DNA from: Rhodococcus sp. AW25M09
GTDB lineage: Bacteria > Actinomycetota > Actinomycetes > Mycobacteriales > Mycobacteriaceae
Length of the DNA stretch: 64,000 bases
Direction: 5' to 3'
Assembly: GCF_000333955.1 (NCBI RefSeq)
Contig: NZ_CAPS01000121.1
Coordinates: 45,839-109,838 of the forward strand
The position numbers and the translations under genes are program-made. Positions 26,408-35,108 of this stretch are shown in pieces. Positions within the stretch are counted from its first letter, which is position 1. Every line of letters begins with the position of its first letter. The notes beneath the pieces are model-generated. The model was given only the letters and a program-made list of their open reading frames with translations. It made no database searches and had not been told where the DNA came from.

Positions 26408-26445
26408 GTTTCCTCGTGTTTCGTTGTTTCGAACATCTGTGGTGA

Positions 26446-27999
26446 TCAGGAATTGTCGACCGCGCTCGCGGTGTCGTCGACCGTCCGAGCAGCGTTGCTC
26501 GGAAACGCTTTCGACAGGATTTCGCCGTAGTCACGGCCGCGCGCATCTTCCCTCGAACGCCCGACGACGCTACCGCCGAACGCGAGCAGAAATGCGAGTG
26601 GCACCGTCACGACAGCGGGGATGCTCAGCGGGAAGAGCGCGCTCTCACCCATCACGTTCGGACCGATGATCACCAGAACGAGGCTGGACAGCAGGCCACC
26701 GGTAATCGCCGCCTGTGCTCCGATGCGATTGAATCCTCGCCAGTAGATGGTGAGCACCAGGACCGGCGTCAAAGTGCTTGCGGCCAAGGCGAACGCGACA
26801 TTCGCAAGAAATCCGATGTTGAGATTCTGTGCACCCAGCGCGAGCAGGATGGCAAAGATCGAGATGGCCACGCCTGCAACACGTCCGACGAGGAGCTGAC
26901 GCTCCGGAGTCACATCACCTCGTTTGATCACGTTGGTGTACAGATCGTGTGCCGCGGCTCCCGAGGCCGCAATCGCGATGCCGGCCAGGACGGCGAGGAT
27001 CGTGGCTATGACCACGCCTGCAAACACCGACAGCAGCACGTTCCCGCCGACCGCTTCGGCCAATCTGGCGACGGCGAGGTTCCCGCCCTTGTTGTCGGCA
27101 ACGATGGTGTCCCGCCCGACCGTGTTGAGTGCTGCGTAACCGAAGATGGGCAACAGCAGGAAGAAGAACGAGAAGATGATCATCGCGATGAAGGCCGACG
27201 TCCGTGCGGCTTTCGCATTCTTGGTGGTCAGAAACCGCAACATCACGTGCGGCAGCCCCATGACGCCGAGGGACAGCCCGATCATGAGCGATATGTTGTT
27301 CCACGCGGACACGCCGTCGAGACGATGCGAAGTGACGGTCTGGATTCCGAAGTTGTCCGCCGCCCGACTCAGCGGACCCAGCGGATTCCATCCTGTGCGC
27401 GATATGACGAACAGCAGCAGAACGAACACCAGAACCAAGAGCAACATGCTTTTGAAGACCTGGATGTAGGTCGCCGCTACCATCCCGCCCAGCAGCATGT
27501 AGATCGTCATCAGCACTGCGAGAACCACAACGGCAACCGAGAACGGAACGCCGAGAAGAAGTTCCGCCAGCACACCTGCTCCGACGAACTGGATCATCAT
27601 GTAGATGGTGCTGATCAGCAGGGTCGTCACGGCAATCGAGCCTCTGAGCACACGCCCCTCGAATCTGAACGACACAACGTCCGCCAAGGTGTATTTCCCG
27701 AGGTTGCGCAACGGCTCGGCCACGACCAGCAACACCAACAGGAACGCCGTCGGAATTCCGATCGCAAGGTAGAAGCCGCTGAACCCTGTCAGCGCGACTG
27801 CTCCGGTGATACCGAGAAGCGATGCGGCCGAAAGTTGTTCACCTGCCAGTGCCAATCCGTTCTGAAATCCACTGACCCGTTGACCTGCCACGTAGTGATC
27901 TCCGGTGCCCGAGTTTCGTCGTGCCGCGTACGCCGCCAAGCCGAGCGTCGCGATGACGATGCCTGCGACCACCGCGAGTGACATTCCACTCCCGTTCAT
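26446..27999 (-). CDS. Sodium:solute symporter (SSS family, ActP-like)
   Basis: A 517-aa inner-membrane carrier with about 13 predicted membrane helices, of the acetate/pyruvate-type SSS branch. It has the early GTGDHYVAGQRVSGFQNGLA segment and LTGFSGFYLAIGIPTAF typical of the family. The ATG at 27999 overlaps the stop of the DUF485 gene (ATGA), the usual arrangement for this pair. Position directly before the benzoylformate decarboxylase suggests a monocarboxylate such as (hydroxy)mandelate, benzoylformate or an aryl amino acid as substrate. That is inference from context. Confidence 0.9.
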   Translation of the reverse strand: MNGSGMSLAVVAGIVIATLGLAAYAARRNSGTGDHYVAGQRVSGFQNGLALAGEQLSAASLLGITGAVALTGFSGFYLAIGIPTAFLLVLLVVAEPLRNLGKYTLADVVSFRFEGRVLRGSIAVTTLLISTIYMMIQFVGAGVLAELLLGVPFSVAVVVLAVLMTIYMLLGGMVAATYIQVFKSMLLLVLVFVLLLFVISRTGWNPLGPLSRAADNFGIQTVTSHRLDGVSAWNNISLMIGLSLGVMGLPHVMLRFLTTKNAKAARTSAFIAMIIFSFFFLLLPIFGYAALNTVGRDTIVADNKGGNLAVARLAEAVGGNVLLSVFAGVVIATILAVLAGIAIAASGAAAHDLYTNVIKRGDVTPERQLLVGRVAGVAISIFAILLALGAQNLNIGFLANVAFALAASTLTPVLVLTIYWRGFNRIGAQAAITGGLLSSLVLVIIGPNVMGESALFPLSIPAVVTVPLAFLLAFGGSVVGRSREDARGRDYGEILSKAFPSNAARTVDDTASAVDNS

Positions 28000-28274
28000 C
28001 GTGTCCCCTCTTCCGCCATCTTGTTGTTCTCGACGCAGTGCACCGCGGCAATCACGAGCACGACGACGAAGTCGAGGAAACCGACGATGTACGCGATGCC
28101 GACGCCACCGATGTGGCCGTCGAAGATCGGCGTGAACAGCGTGGTCAGAGTGACTACCATCAAGAGCAGGAACGCCGAAGCTGCTCGCATGAGGTTCTTG
28201 CGAACCAGGTGGGCAGTGTCGGCATCGACGACCGCGCGGTCGCCCAGGTGTGAAGTTCTGATCGGTCTGGTCAT
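27996..28274 (-). CDS. DUF485 small membrane protein, partner of the SSS symporter
   Basis: A 92-aa protein with two predicted membrane helices (about residues 32-52 and 58-80), VTLTTLFTPIFDG and AYIVGFLDFVVVLVIAAVHC, and a short charged C-terminus. DUF485/YjcH proteins are normally encoded directly before ActP-type symporters, and the 4-bp overlap here matches. The molecular role is not established. The 226-bp gap upstream (28275-28500) must hold the promoter if the transport/decarboxylase unit is transcribed separately from the genes before it. Confidence 0.87.
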   Translation of the reverse strand: MTRPIRTSHLGDRAVVDADTAHLVRKNLMRAASAFLLLMVVTLTTLFTPIFDGHIGGVGIAYIVGFLDFVVVLVIAAVHCVENNKMAEEGTR

Positions 28275-28500
28275 GATTCTCCCGAATCGGTCGGGGCCGC
28301 GAGCTGGAGCTCGTCACAGCAGGCCCTCGTGTGTGTCATGGACCACTGTGCAGTTCGGTGAGGCCCGAAAGAAGGGCACCTCTCGACATATGGAAAATTC
28401 GACGCTGTCGGCCCGGGCGAGAGGATGTGCGATGACGCTCCGGCCGGGCGATTCTGTTGTCGCTGTTGCATTCCGCGACGCTCGACGACTGGGGAAAGTA

Positions 28501-29244
28501 CTACCCGGAGCCCAGCAACCGCGAGACCGTCCGAGCGGCGGTGCGCAGCGCAGGAACGAGTGGGCGGTGGTCGGTGTTCGCGGACAGGGCGATCGACATC
28601 GCGGCCACCACCGTGCCCTCCGCGCTTCGAAGCGGTGCCGCAATCGCGACCGTCACTTCGTCGAGAAATCTGTTGCAGACCACAAAATCGTTTCGTCTTA
28701 TGTCGTCCAACAGCTTCCGCAGCCCGTTCTCCGACACCACAGTGTTCTCGGTCAGCCGTTGCGGGCCTGCGTCGAGAACGTCGGCGAGGAGAGTCGGTCC
28801 CCCGTGGGCGAGGAGAACGAGGCCACCGCTGGACGCATGAATCGGTAGCCTGCCACCCGCTCTCCCTTTGAGCCGGACGGCATCCCGGCCCGAGATTCGT
28901 TCGATGTACAGCGCTTCGAGCCCTTCGCGGACCACGAGCTGAACATTCTCGTGGGTGGACTCGTACAGATCTTCCATGACGGGCAGAGCTATCTCGCGCA
29001 GACCCTGCGACCGAGGCGCAAGTGATCCGACCTCCCACAGGCGCACACCGACCTGATATCTCCCACCGTCGATTCTTTCGAGGGCACCGAGACGAGCCAA
29101 CTCGGCGCAGATTCTGTGTACGCTCGGCAGAGGCAGCCCGGTTCGTCTGCTGATGTCGGATTGCGTCAATGTGCGATTGTGGGCACCGAACGCCGACAAC
29201 ACGGCCGCGGCGCGCGCGAGCATGCCGCGGGGAGTGGACTCCAT
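28501..29244 (-). CDS. IclR family transcriptional regulator
   Basis: A 247-aa regulator with an N-terminal winged helix (RAAAVLSAFGAHNRTLTQ ... RTGLPLPSVHRICAELARLG) and a C-terminal IclR effector domain (residues about 85-245) with the RLPIHASSGGLVLLA segment. IclR proteins often control aromatic catabolism (PobR, PcaR, PcaU) and bind aromatic acids. It is flanked by benzaldehyde dehydrogenase and pobA upstream and by the transporter-decarboxylase genes downstream on the same strand, so it is the likely local regulator. The ATG at 29244 is used; a GTG at 29268 is in frame but overlaps the pseudogene. Confidence 0.9.
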   Translation of the reverse strand: MESTPRGMLARAAAVLSAFGAHNRTLTQSDISRRTGLPLPSVHRICAELARLGALERIDGGRYQVGVRLWEVGSLAPRSQGLREIALPVMEDLYESTHENVQLVVREGLEALYIERISGRDAVRLKGRAGGRLPIHASSGGLVLLAHGGPTLLADVLDAGPQRLTENTVVSENGLRKLLDDIRRNDFVVCNRFLDEVTVAIAAPLRSAEGTVVAAMSIALSANTDHRPLVPALRTAARTVSRLLGSG

Positions 29245-29245
29245 G

Positions 29246-29815
29246 TCAGCGACAGTATCCCCATACACCGTGCAGACGACAGAGGTGCCGATTTCTCAGG
29301 CGGGCAGGTTCGAGTTCGGCCAGTGCGGGAAGAAATTCCTGTGGAACCGAATCACCCGCGGTGACATCGACGATCGGTCGCCCGTTCAGAATGAAATTCA
29401 CGTCCACAGCCGCGGTCGTACCCGCGCTGGGCGCACCGATCACCGCAACGGTGCCCAGTGGAGCACGCGATAAAATCGCAGTTGCGAGCACCTCCGAGTT
29501 ACCCGTTGCGTCGATCGCGTAGTCGACCCTCCCGTCGGTCAGTGTTGCGACCTTCTGGGCTGTGTCCTGGTGTGCCGGATCGACGATGTGCGTCGCTCCC
29601 AGAGACTGTGCCAATTCCAAACGTGACGCCACGACGTCGACGGCGACGGCGACGGCGACGATCATCGTGGCACCCGAGAGAGCAGCAGCCATGATCGCCG
29701 CCATCCCCACTGCACCGGCCCCGAACACGACGATGCTGGCGCCCGGTGTCGGCTTCAACATGTTCAGGACCGCACCGGCACCGGTCTGAATTCCGCACCC
29801 TCGGGGTGCAAGCAA
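29246..29815 (-). pseudogene. Remnant of zinc-dependent aryl-alcohol dehydrogenase
   Basis: The reading frame encodes only the NAD-binding half of a benzyl-alcohol-dehydrogenase-type MDR protein: GCGIQTGAGAVLNMLKPTPG, the Rossmann VVFGAGAVGMAA, and GDSVPQEFLPALAEL. The N-terminal catalytic zinc domain (about 170 residues) is absent. The C-terminus departs from the family after PALAELEP and ends early at the IclR gene. The frame opens on a TTG with no plausible ribosome site, 21 bp after the benzaldehyde dehydrogenase stop. Both ends are missing, so this is almost certainly a decayed copy of an enzyme that once oxidized benzyl alcohols to the aldehyde used by its neighbour. Confidence 0.85.
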
Positions 29816-29836
29816 AATCCTTCGTATCGAGGCGGC

Positions 29837-31300
29837 TCAGAACGGGTAGATCGGCAGCGAACTCTGAGCCGTGACCCACTGGGTCTCGGTGAAGGCTTCG
29901 AGGTTTGCGCCGATGCCACCTACACGGCCACCGTTGCCGGAATTGCCGACTCCCCCGAACGGCACGATCGCTTCGTCGCCGACGGTCTGATCGTTGATGT
30001 GCACCAATCCCGACGGAATACGCTGCGACAGTTCGAGTCCGCGCATCCCGTCGGCGGTCAATATGCCCAGGGACAGGCCGTACTCGGTCTGGTTTGCGAT
30101 GTCGACGGCTTCGTCCACGGTCGCGAACGACGTCACCGGGGCGACCGGGCCGAAAACCTCGTCGGCGAACGCGGGAGCCGTCAGCGGGGTGTGGCCCAGG
30201 ACCGTCGGGCGGTAGAAGAGTTCGTCGAACGTCCCACCCGCCGAGAGAGTTGCCCCTGCCTCGACGCTCGCGCCGACCAGCTGATGGATACGGTCGCGCT
30301 GTCCGGCGTCGATGATCGGCCCGAGCGCTACCTGCGAAGTGAACGGGTCACCCACCGGAAGGCGATCCGCGTGCTCGGCCAGTGCCGCGATGTAGTCGTC
30401 GACGATCTTCTCGTGCACGATGTGCCGACCCGTCTGCATGCAGATCTGCCCCTGGTGCATGAAGGAGCCGAAAGCACCGACCGATACTGCCTTTTCGATG
30501 TCGACGTCATCGAGGACGATGAGTGCGTTGTTTCCGCCCAGCTCGAGGTGCGCCCGCTTGAGGTGTCGGCCTGCGAGTTCGCCCACCGCGCGACCGGCAC
30601 GTGTGGATCCCGTGAACGCGATGACGCGGACAGTGGGGTGCACGACCAGCGCCTCGCCGGCGTCTGCACCGCCCGGGAGAACACTGAGCACACCGGCGGG
30701 AAGTCCGGCTTCCTCGAAAATTCGCGCAAGCACGACGCCACCGCAGATCGCGGTCCTGGGGTCGGGTTTGAGGATCACGGCGTTGCCCAGGGCAAGGGCA
30801 GGGGCCACGGCGCGAATCGACAGAATGAGGGGGAAGTTGAACGGTGCGATGACGCCTACCGTCCCGACCGGGACGCGCCGCGAGAAACTCAACCTGGGCT
30901 GCTCCGATCGGAGAACTTCACCGATCGGGTGAGCTGCCAACGCTGCGCCGTTGAAGCATTCCTCCGCCGCAGTGTGCGTCTCGATGGCGGCCTTGGGCCC
31001 GATGCCGCCCGCCTCGCGAATGATCCACTCGCCGATCTCCTGCGCGTGATCCTCGAACAGCTGGCCGGCCCGACGCAGCACGCGTGCACGCTCCGAGAAC
31101 GGTAGTGCGGCCCAGTCCTTCTGTGCCGAAGCAGCTTTGGACGCAGCGACGGCGACATCCTCGGCCGTGGCCATACCGACAGTCGTCAGCTGCTTCCCGG
31201 TCGCGGGTTCGACGACGAGCCGATCCTCGGCTCCTCCGGCTACCCATTCACCGGTGAAGATTTTCGATTCCCAGACGGGCGTGGACAACAACGTGCTCAT
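29837..31300 (-). CDS. Benzaldehyde dehydrogenase (NAD(P)+-dependent ALDH)
   Basis: A 487-aa aldehyde dehydrogenase of the XylC/vanillin-benzaldehyde group. It has the N-proximal PVGTVGVIAPFNFPL segment, the cofactor region FTGSTRAGRAVGE, catalytic Glu in LELGGNN, and nucleophile Cys in QGQICMQTG. Full length. It would oxidize the (4-hydroxy)benzaldehyde made by the decarboxylase encoded at 24797-26407 to (4-hydroxy)benzoate. It starts 56 bp after the pobA stop on the same strand and is followed by the alcohol dehydrogenase remnant. Confidence 0.9.
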   Translation of the reverse strand: MSTLLSTPVWESKIFTGEWVAGGAEDRLVVEPATGKQLTTVGMATAEDVAVAASKAASAQKDWAALPFSERARVLRRAGQLFEDHAQEIGEWIIREAGGIGPKAAIETHTAAEECFNGAALAAHPIGEVLRSEQPRLSFSRRVPVGTVGVIAPFNFPLILSIRAVAPALALGNAVILKPDPRTAICGGVVLARIFEEAGLPAGVLSVLPGGADAGEALVVHPTVRVIAFTGSTRAGRAVGELAGRHLKRAHLELGGNNALIVLDDVDIEKAVSVGAFGSFMHQGQICMQTGRHIVHEKIVDDYIAALAEHADRLPVGDPFTSQVALGPIIDAGQRDRIHQLVGASVEAGATLSAGGTFDELFYRPTVLGHTPLTAPAFADEVFGPVAPVTSFATVDEAVDIANQTEYGLSLGILTADGMRGLELSQRIPSGLVHINDQTVGDEAIVPFGGVGNSGNGGRVGGIGANLEAFTETQWVTAQSSLPIYPF

Positions 31301-31356
31301 ATGCGTTTCTTTCGTGAGGTGGCTGTGGATCGTGTGTTGCAGAGGCTGTGGCGGTC

Positions 31357-32547
31357 TCAGCCGAATGCGACGCCGACGTAGTTCTCTGCGATGAGTGTCC
31401 GTCCGGCAGCCGATCGGGTGACGGTGTCGAGTTCGGCGATCTGACGTTGCAGGTCGAAGCTCGTCGCGCCCGGTACGGTGTGGAGCATGCTGGTCAACCA
31501 GTACGAAAAGTGCTGTGCTCTCCAGATTCTCGGCAGCACGGTCTCCGAATACGAGGCCAGTCCGCGCTCGTCGCGCGTTTCGAAGTAGGTTGCCATCGCG
31601 TTCGACAACACGACCACGTCAGCGATCGCAAGGTTCATTCCCTTGGCACCGGTGGGCGGAACCGTGTGCGCCGAATCTCCCGCGAGAAAAAGGCGTCCGT
31701 GCTGGAGCGGTTCGCAGACGAAGCTTCGGAACTGGAGAACCGACTTCGAAAAGATCGTGCCCTCGCGCACTTCGGCACCTTCGCCGTCTACCCGTTTGTG
31801 TAGCTCGTCCCAAATTCGATCGTCGGACCACTGTTCGACCGTGTCCTCCGGGTCGACCTGGAGGTAGTGTCGCTGCACGTCCGCGGTGCGGGTACTGCAC
31901 AGTGCGAATCCTCGCTCGTGGTGCGCGTAGATCAGTTCTTCCGATGTCTGCGGCGCCTCGGCCAGAATGCCGAACCACGCGAACGGGTACTGCCGGAAGT
32001 GATCGGTCCGAACCTGCGTCTCGGGGATGAGGAACCTTGTGCCGGTACGCGATCCGTCGCAGCCTGCAACAAGGTCGCACGAGATGAGCTGCTCGGAACC
32101 GTCCTTGTCCACGAAGGAGATCGTCGGGGTGTCGCTCAGGTGGTCGTGCACGGTCACATCGGACACCTCGAAGCGCACGTCGCCGTCGTCGCCCAGCCGG
32201 CGCGCGATCAGATCCTTGAGAACCTCGTGCTGTGGGTAGACCGTAACCGATCTGCCGGTCAGTTCCTCGAAATCGATCCGTCGGCCGCGACCGGCGAAAC
32301 GGAGCTCGACACCGCTGTGCGTGAGTCCCTCCGCCTTGACCCGGTCGCCGAGTCCTGTCTCCACCATGAGATCGACCGTGTTCTGCTCCAGAACACCCGC
32401 CCGGATCGTTTCTTCGACGTCCGAACGCGAGCGTGACTCGAGCACTACCGAGTCGATACCGCGTAGGTGCAGCAGATGCGAAAGCATCAGCCCTGCTGGT
32501 CCAGCACCGACGATCCCGACACGGGTGCGGATGGTTGGTGTACTCAC
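31357..32547 (-). CDS. pobA: 4-hydroxybenzoate 3-monooxygenase (p-hydroxybenzoate hydroxylase)
   Basis: A 396-aa flavoprotein that hydroxylates 4-hydroxybenzoate to protocatechuate. It shows the FAD GxGxxG motif near the N-terminus (VGIVGAGPAGLMLSHLL), the family sequence ESRSRSDVEETIRAGVLEQ, the DG motif (LVAGCDGSRTGTR) and the second FAD motif LFLAGDSAHTVPPTGAKG. Length and motifs match PobA closely. It heads the minus-strand aromatic operon and is divergent from a 2-hydroxyacid dehydrogenase across a 249-bp intergenic region with operator-like palindromes. Its presence suggests that para-hydroxylated substrates flow through the pathway. Ring-cleavage genes are not in the window. Confidence 0.95.
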   Translation of the reverse strand: MSTPTIRTRVGIVGAGPAGLMLSHLLHLRGIDSVVLESRSRSDVEETIRAGVLEQNTVDLMVETGLGDRVKAEGLTHSGVELRFAGRGRRIDFEELTGRSVTVYPQHEVLKDLIARRLGDDGDVRFEVSDVTVHDHLSDTPTISFVDKDGSEQLISCDLVAGCDGSRTGTRFLIPETQVRTDHFRQYPFAWFGILAEAPQTSEELIYAHHERGFALCSTRTADVQRHYLQVDPEDTVEQWSDDRIWDELHKRVDGEGAEVREGTIFSKSVLQFRSFVCEPLQHGRLFLAGDSAHTVPPTGAKGMNLAIADVVVLSNAMATYFETRDERGLASYSETVLPRIWRAQHFSYWLTSMLHTVPGATSFDLQRQIAELDTVTRSAAGRTLIAENYVGVAFG

Positions 32548-32634
32548 TGCTGTCTCCTCGAGAAGAATTCACCGCGGGCTGCGGCTGTGGTTTCTCTCAC
32601 TGTGACCGGTCTGCTGCGATGAGACCAAGACCAC

Positions 32635-32649
32635 TTTCAGTCAGTGAAA
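32635..32649. promoter_or_regulatory. Operator-like palindrome in the pobA/dehydrogenase divergent promoter
   Basis: TTTCA-GTCAG-TGAAA is a 5+5+5 palindrome about 90 bp before pobA and 148 bp before the dehydrogenase. It lies inside a wider inverted pair TGAGACC (32620-32626) and GGTCTCA (32673-32679). The region is the only AT-rich patch of the 249-bp gap. It is a candidate binding site for the local IclR regulator, by position only. Confidence 0.45.
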
Positions 32650-32796
32650 TAATTTTGCGATTGGTGAAATTCGGTCTCATGGTCCCTTTTCCGAATCGCG
32701 AGAGGAATGCTGTGGGCCCACTCTTCGCTGGGACACACTCGGTATGTCACCCCACACACAGGCGTTTCACGACAACCAGCACAAGGGACCACTCAT

Positions 32797-33720
32797 ATGA
32801 ACGCAACCAAAGTCACGATCTTCGGCGGAGCGGGCGGAATCGGTTCGTCCGTAGCCTTCAATCTGCTATTGCGTCCGTCGACGTACGACGTCGTCATCGT
32901 CGACACGAAGCCCAACATGGTGACCAGTCACGTCATGGACCTACAGGACGTGGCGGGTATCGATGGATCCTCGACGGTGCGCGGGGGATCGGCCGACGAC
33001 GCAGCCGACTCCGACATCGTGATCCTCAGTGCCGCAGTTCCCCTGCGGCTGAATGCCTCTCGCTCGGTTTTTCTCGAGGACAATGCCAGAATTGTCGAGG
33101 CTCTTGCTGTTCCGCTCATCGAGTCCGGGTGGAACGGAATCTTCGTCATGCTCACCAACCCGGCCGATGCACTGAGCACGTGGCTGCATCAGCGAACCGG
33201 GTTCGACAGGCGAAAGTTGCTGGGATACACCATCAACGACAGCCTTCGGCTGCGGACCGGCGTCGGACGCGCGCTCGGCGTATCACCGCACCGAGTGGAG
33301 GGTTGGGTGCTCGGCGAACACGGCGCTGGGCAAGTTCCGCTCTACGACTCGCTACTGGTGGACGGCTCGCCCGTCCATCTCGACGACGAACAGCGGGCAG
33401 TCGCCCAGAACTACATCGACACCTGGTACGTCGAGCACGTGGCGCTCGACTCGGGCCGTACTTCGACGTGGAGCAGTGGACGCGGGACGGCGTTGCTCGT
33501 CGACGCGATCGTGACCGAATCGGACGAGCCGCTACCGGCATCCGTCGTGCTCGACGGCGAATACGGAGTCAAGGGTGCCAGTTTGGGCGTTCCGGTTCTG
33601 CTCGGGAAATCGGGTGTTCGTTCCGTCGTGGAATGGGACTTGTCCACCTCCGAACTGGCTGCGTTTCGCACCGGCGGCGACAGTGTGCGCGCTGCCGCCG
33701 AGGGCATTTCACTGCATTGA
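32797..33720 (+). CDS. Lactate/malate dehydrogenase family protein (candidate 2-hydroxyacid dehydrogenase)
   Basis: A 307-aa NAD-dependent LDH/MDH fold enzyme. The Rossmann glycine motif is IFGGAGGIGSS. The substrate-loop region is AAVPLRLNASRSVFLEDNA, the catalytic Arg region is NDSLRLR, and the active-site His is in GEHGAGQVPLYDS. The ATG at 32797 has AAGGGA upstream. The loop differs from both classical LDH and MDH, so the substrate is open. It is divergent from pobA and shares its promoter region. Oxidation of mandelate or 4-hydroxymandelate to the 2-oxo acid would supply the decarboxylase in the same locus, which otherwise lacks a mandelate dehydrogenase; this is inference. Confidence 0.8.
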   Translation: MNATKVTIFGGAGGIGSSVAFNLLLRPSTYDVVIVDTKPNMVTSHVMDLQDVAGIDGSSTVRGGSADDAADSDIVILSAAVPLRLNASRSVFLEDNARIVEALAVPLIESGWNGIFVMLTNPADALSTWLHQRTGFDRRKLLGYTINDSLRLRTGVGRALGVSPHRVEGWVLGEHGAGQVPLYDSLLVDGSPVHLDDEQRAVAQNYIDTWYVEHVALDSGRTSTWSSGRGTALLVDAIVTESDEPLPASVVLDGEYGVKGASLGVPVLLGKSGVRSVVEWDLSTSELAAFRTGGDSVRAAAEGISLH

Positions 33721-33771
33721 GTCGATCTCGACGCACTGCCGGCGTCCGGTGAGAGTGGTCGCGCGCGAGGT

Positions 33772-35031
33772 TTACCGTACGTCCAGCGAGATGCGTCCCT
33801 CGACCGCAGCCAATCCGATGTCGGTGCGGAAGTGACTGCCCGGCAAGCGGATTCCAGCGATACGGGAGTAGGCGTCGTCACGTGCGGCGGTGAGGTCGAA
33901 TCCGGTGCCGACCACACTCAGGACGCGTCCACCCGCGGAGACGACCACGCCGTCCTCGACTGCGGTACCTGCGTGCAGGACGCCGGCACCGTCGGAGCCG
34001 AGAATCTCGTCACCGGTGCGCGGGCGACCGGGGTAGTTCTCGGCGGCGATGACAACGGTGACGGCGGCACCGTCTGCCCACTCCAGCGCGGGCAGCGACG
34101 CCAGGGTCCCGGTAGCGGTGGCGTTCAGCAGGGTGCCGATCGGCGTCTTCAGCAGCGCCAGCACCGCTTGGGTCTCGGGATCACCGAAGCGGCAGTTGAA
34201 TTCGACCACGGCCGGTCCGTCGGCACCCATCGCCAGACCTGCGTACAGCAGGCCGGAGAAGCCCGAGCCGCGTTCGACCAGCTCGGCTGCAACAGGTTTC
34301 ACCACGTCGCGGACGATCTCGTCGACGGCGTCCGCGGGCAGCCATGGCAACGGGGTGTAGGCACCCATGCCGCCGGTATTGGGCCCGGTGTCCCCGTCGC
34401 CGACGCGCTTGTGGTCCTGAGCGGGCAGCAACGGCACCACGGTCTCGCCGTCGACGAGGCAGAAGAGGGAGACCTCGGGTCCGTCCAGGAACGATTCGAG
34501 TAGAACCGGGTGACCGTTCTCGAGAAGTTCGGCAGCATGATCGCGGGCGACGAGGCGATCGGTGGTGACGACGACACCCTTGCCCGCGGCCAAGCCGTCG
34601 TCCTTGACGACCCAGTGCGGGCCGAAACGGTCGAGGGCTGCGTCGAGCAACGCGGGCGAGTCGACAATTTCACTGTGCGCGGTCCGCACGCCTGCTGCTG
34701 CCATCACGTCCTTGGCGAACGCCTTGGAGCCCTCGATTCGAGCGGCGTCTGCAGAGGGGCCGAACGTGGCGATGCCTGCCTCGCGGAGTGCGTCGGCCAC
34801 ACCGAGGACCAGGGGCACCTCAGGTCCGATGACGACGAGGTCCGCTTCGAGCTTCTTCGCCAGAGCGGTCACCGCCTCGCCGGACGCCACGTCGACCGCA
34901 TGCTGCTCGGCGAGCTTCGCGGTGCCTGCGTTGCCCGGAGCAACGAACAGCGTGTCGACCGACGGATCGGCCTTCAACGCAAGGAGAAGGGCGTGCTCAC
35001 GAGCACCGGAACCTATGACTAGTACGCGCAC
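33772..35031 (-). CDS. purD: Phosphoribosylamine-glycine ligase (GAR synthetase)
   Basis: A 419-aa ATP-grasp enzyme of the second step of purine synthesis. The N-terminus [17 protein letters not shown] is diagnostic, followed by the conserved [17 protein letters not shown] and the ATP-grasp segment [15 protein letters not shown]. The C-terminal [11 protein letters not shown] metal-site signature is intact. It converges on the dehydrogenase gene with about 50 bp between. The last gene of the glycosyltransferase pair lies upstream on the same strand, separated by a strong hairpin. Confidence 0.97.
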   Translation of the reverse strand: MRVLVIGSGAREHALLLALKADPSVDTLFVAPGNAGTAKLAEQHAVDVASGEAVTALAKKLEADLVVIGPEVPLVLGVADALREAGIATFGPSADAARIEGSKAFAKDVMAAAGVRTAHSEIVDSPALLDAALDRFGPHWVVKDDGLAAGKGVVVTTDRLVARDHAAELLENGHPVLLESFLDGPEVSLFCLVDGETVVPLLPAQDHKRVGDGDTGPNTGGMGAYTPLPWLPADAVDEIVRDVVKPVAAELVERGSGFSGLLYAGLAMGADGPAVVEFNCRFGDPETQAVLALLKTPIGTLLNATATGTLASLPALEWADGAAVTVVIAAENYPGRPRTGDEILGSDGAGVLHAGTAVEDGVVVSAGGRVLSVVGTGFDLTAARDDAYSRIAGIRLPGSHFRTDIGLAAVEGRISLDVR

Positions 35032-35063
35032 AGTGCATCAGACTATCTGCTCGACGCGACAGC

Positions 35064-35089
35064 GCCCCGCACCTGTCACGGTGCGGGGC
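35064..35089 (-). terminator. GC-rich hairpin terminator after the GT39 gene
   Basis: GCCCCGCACC-TGTCAC-GGTGCGGGGC is a perfect 10-bp stem with a 6-nt loop, 20 bp past the stop of the glycosyltransferase gene and before purD on the same strand. It separates the two units. Confidence 0.7.
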
Positions 35090-35108
35090 ACGTCGTGCCT
35101 TCCCGGGA

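Noticed and set aside
26947..27981. Plus-strand open frame opposite the SSS symporter
   Set aside because: Gln/His/Arg-rich mirror of a membrane protein; no start signal or family match.
28275..28500. IclR operator before the DUF485 gene
   Set aside because: An ATGGAAAATTC half-site is present but no convincing palindrome; too weak to list as a feature.
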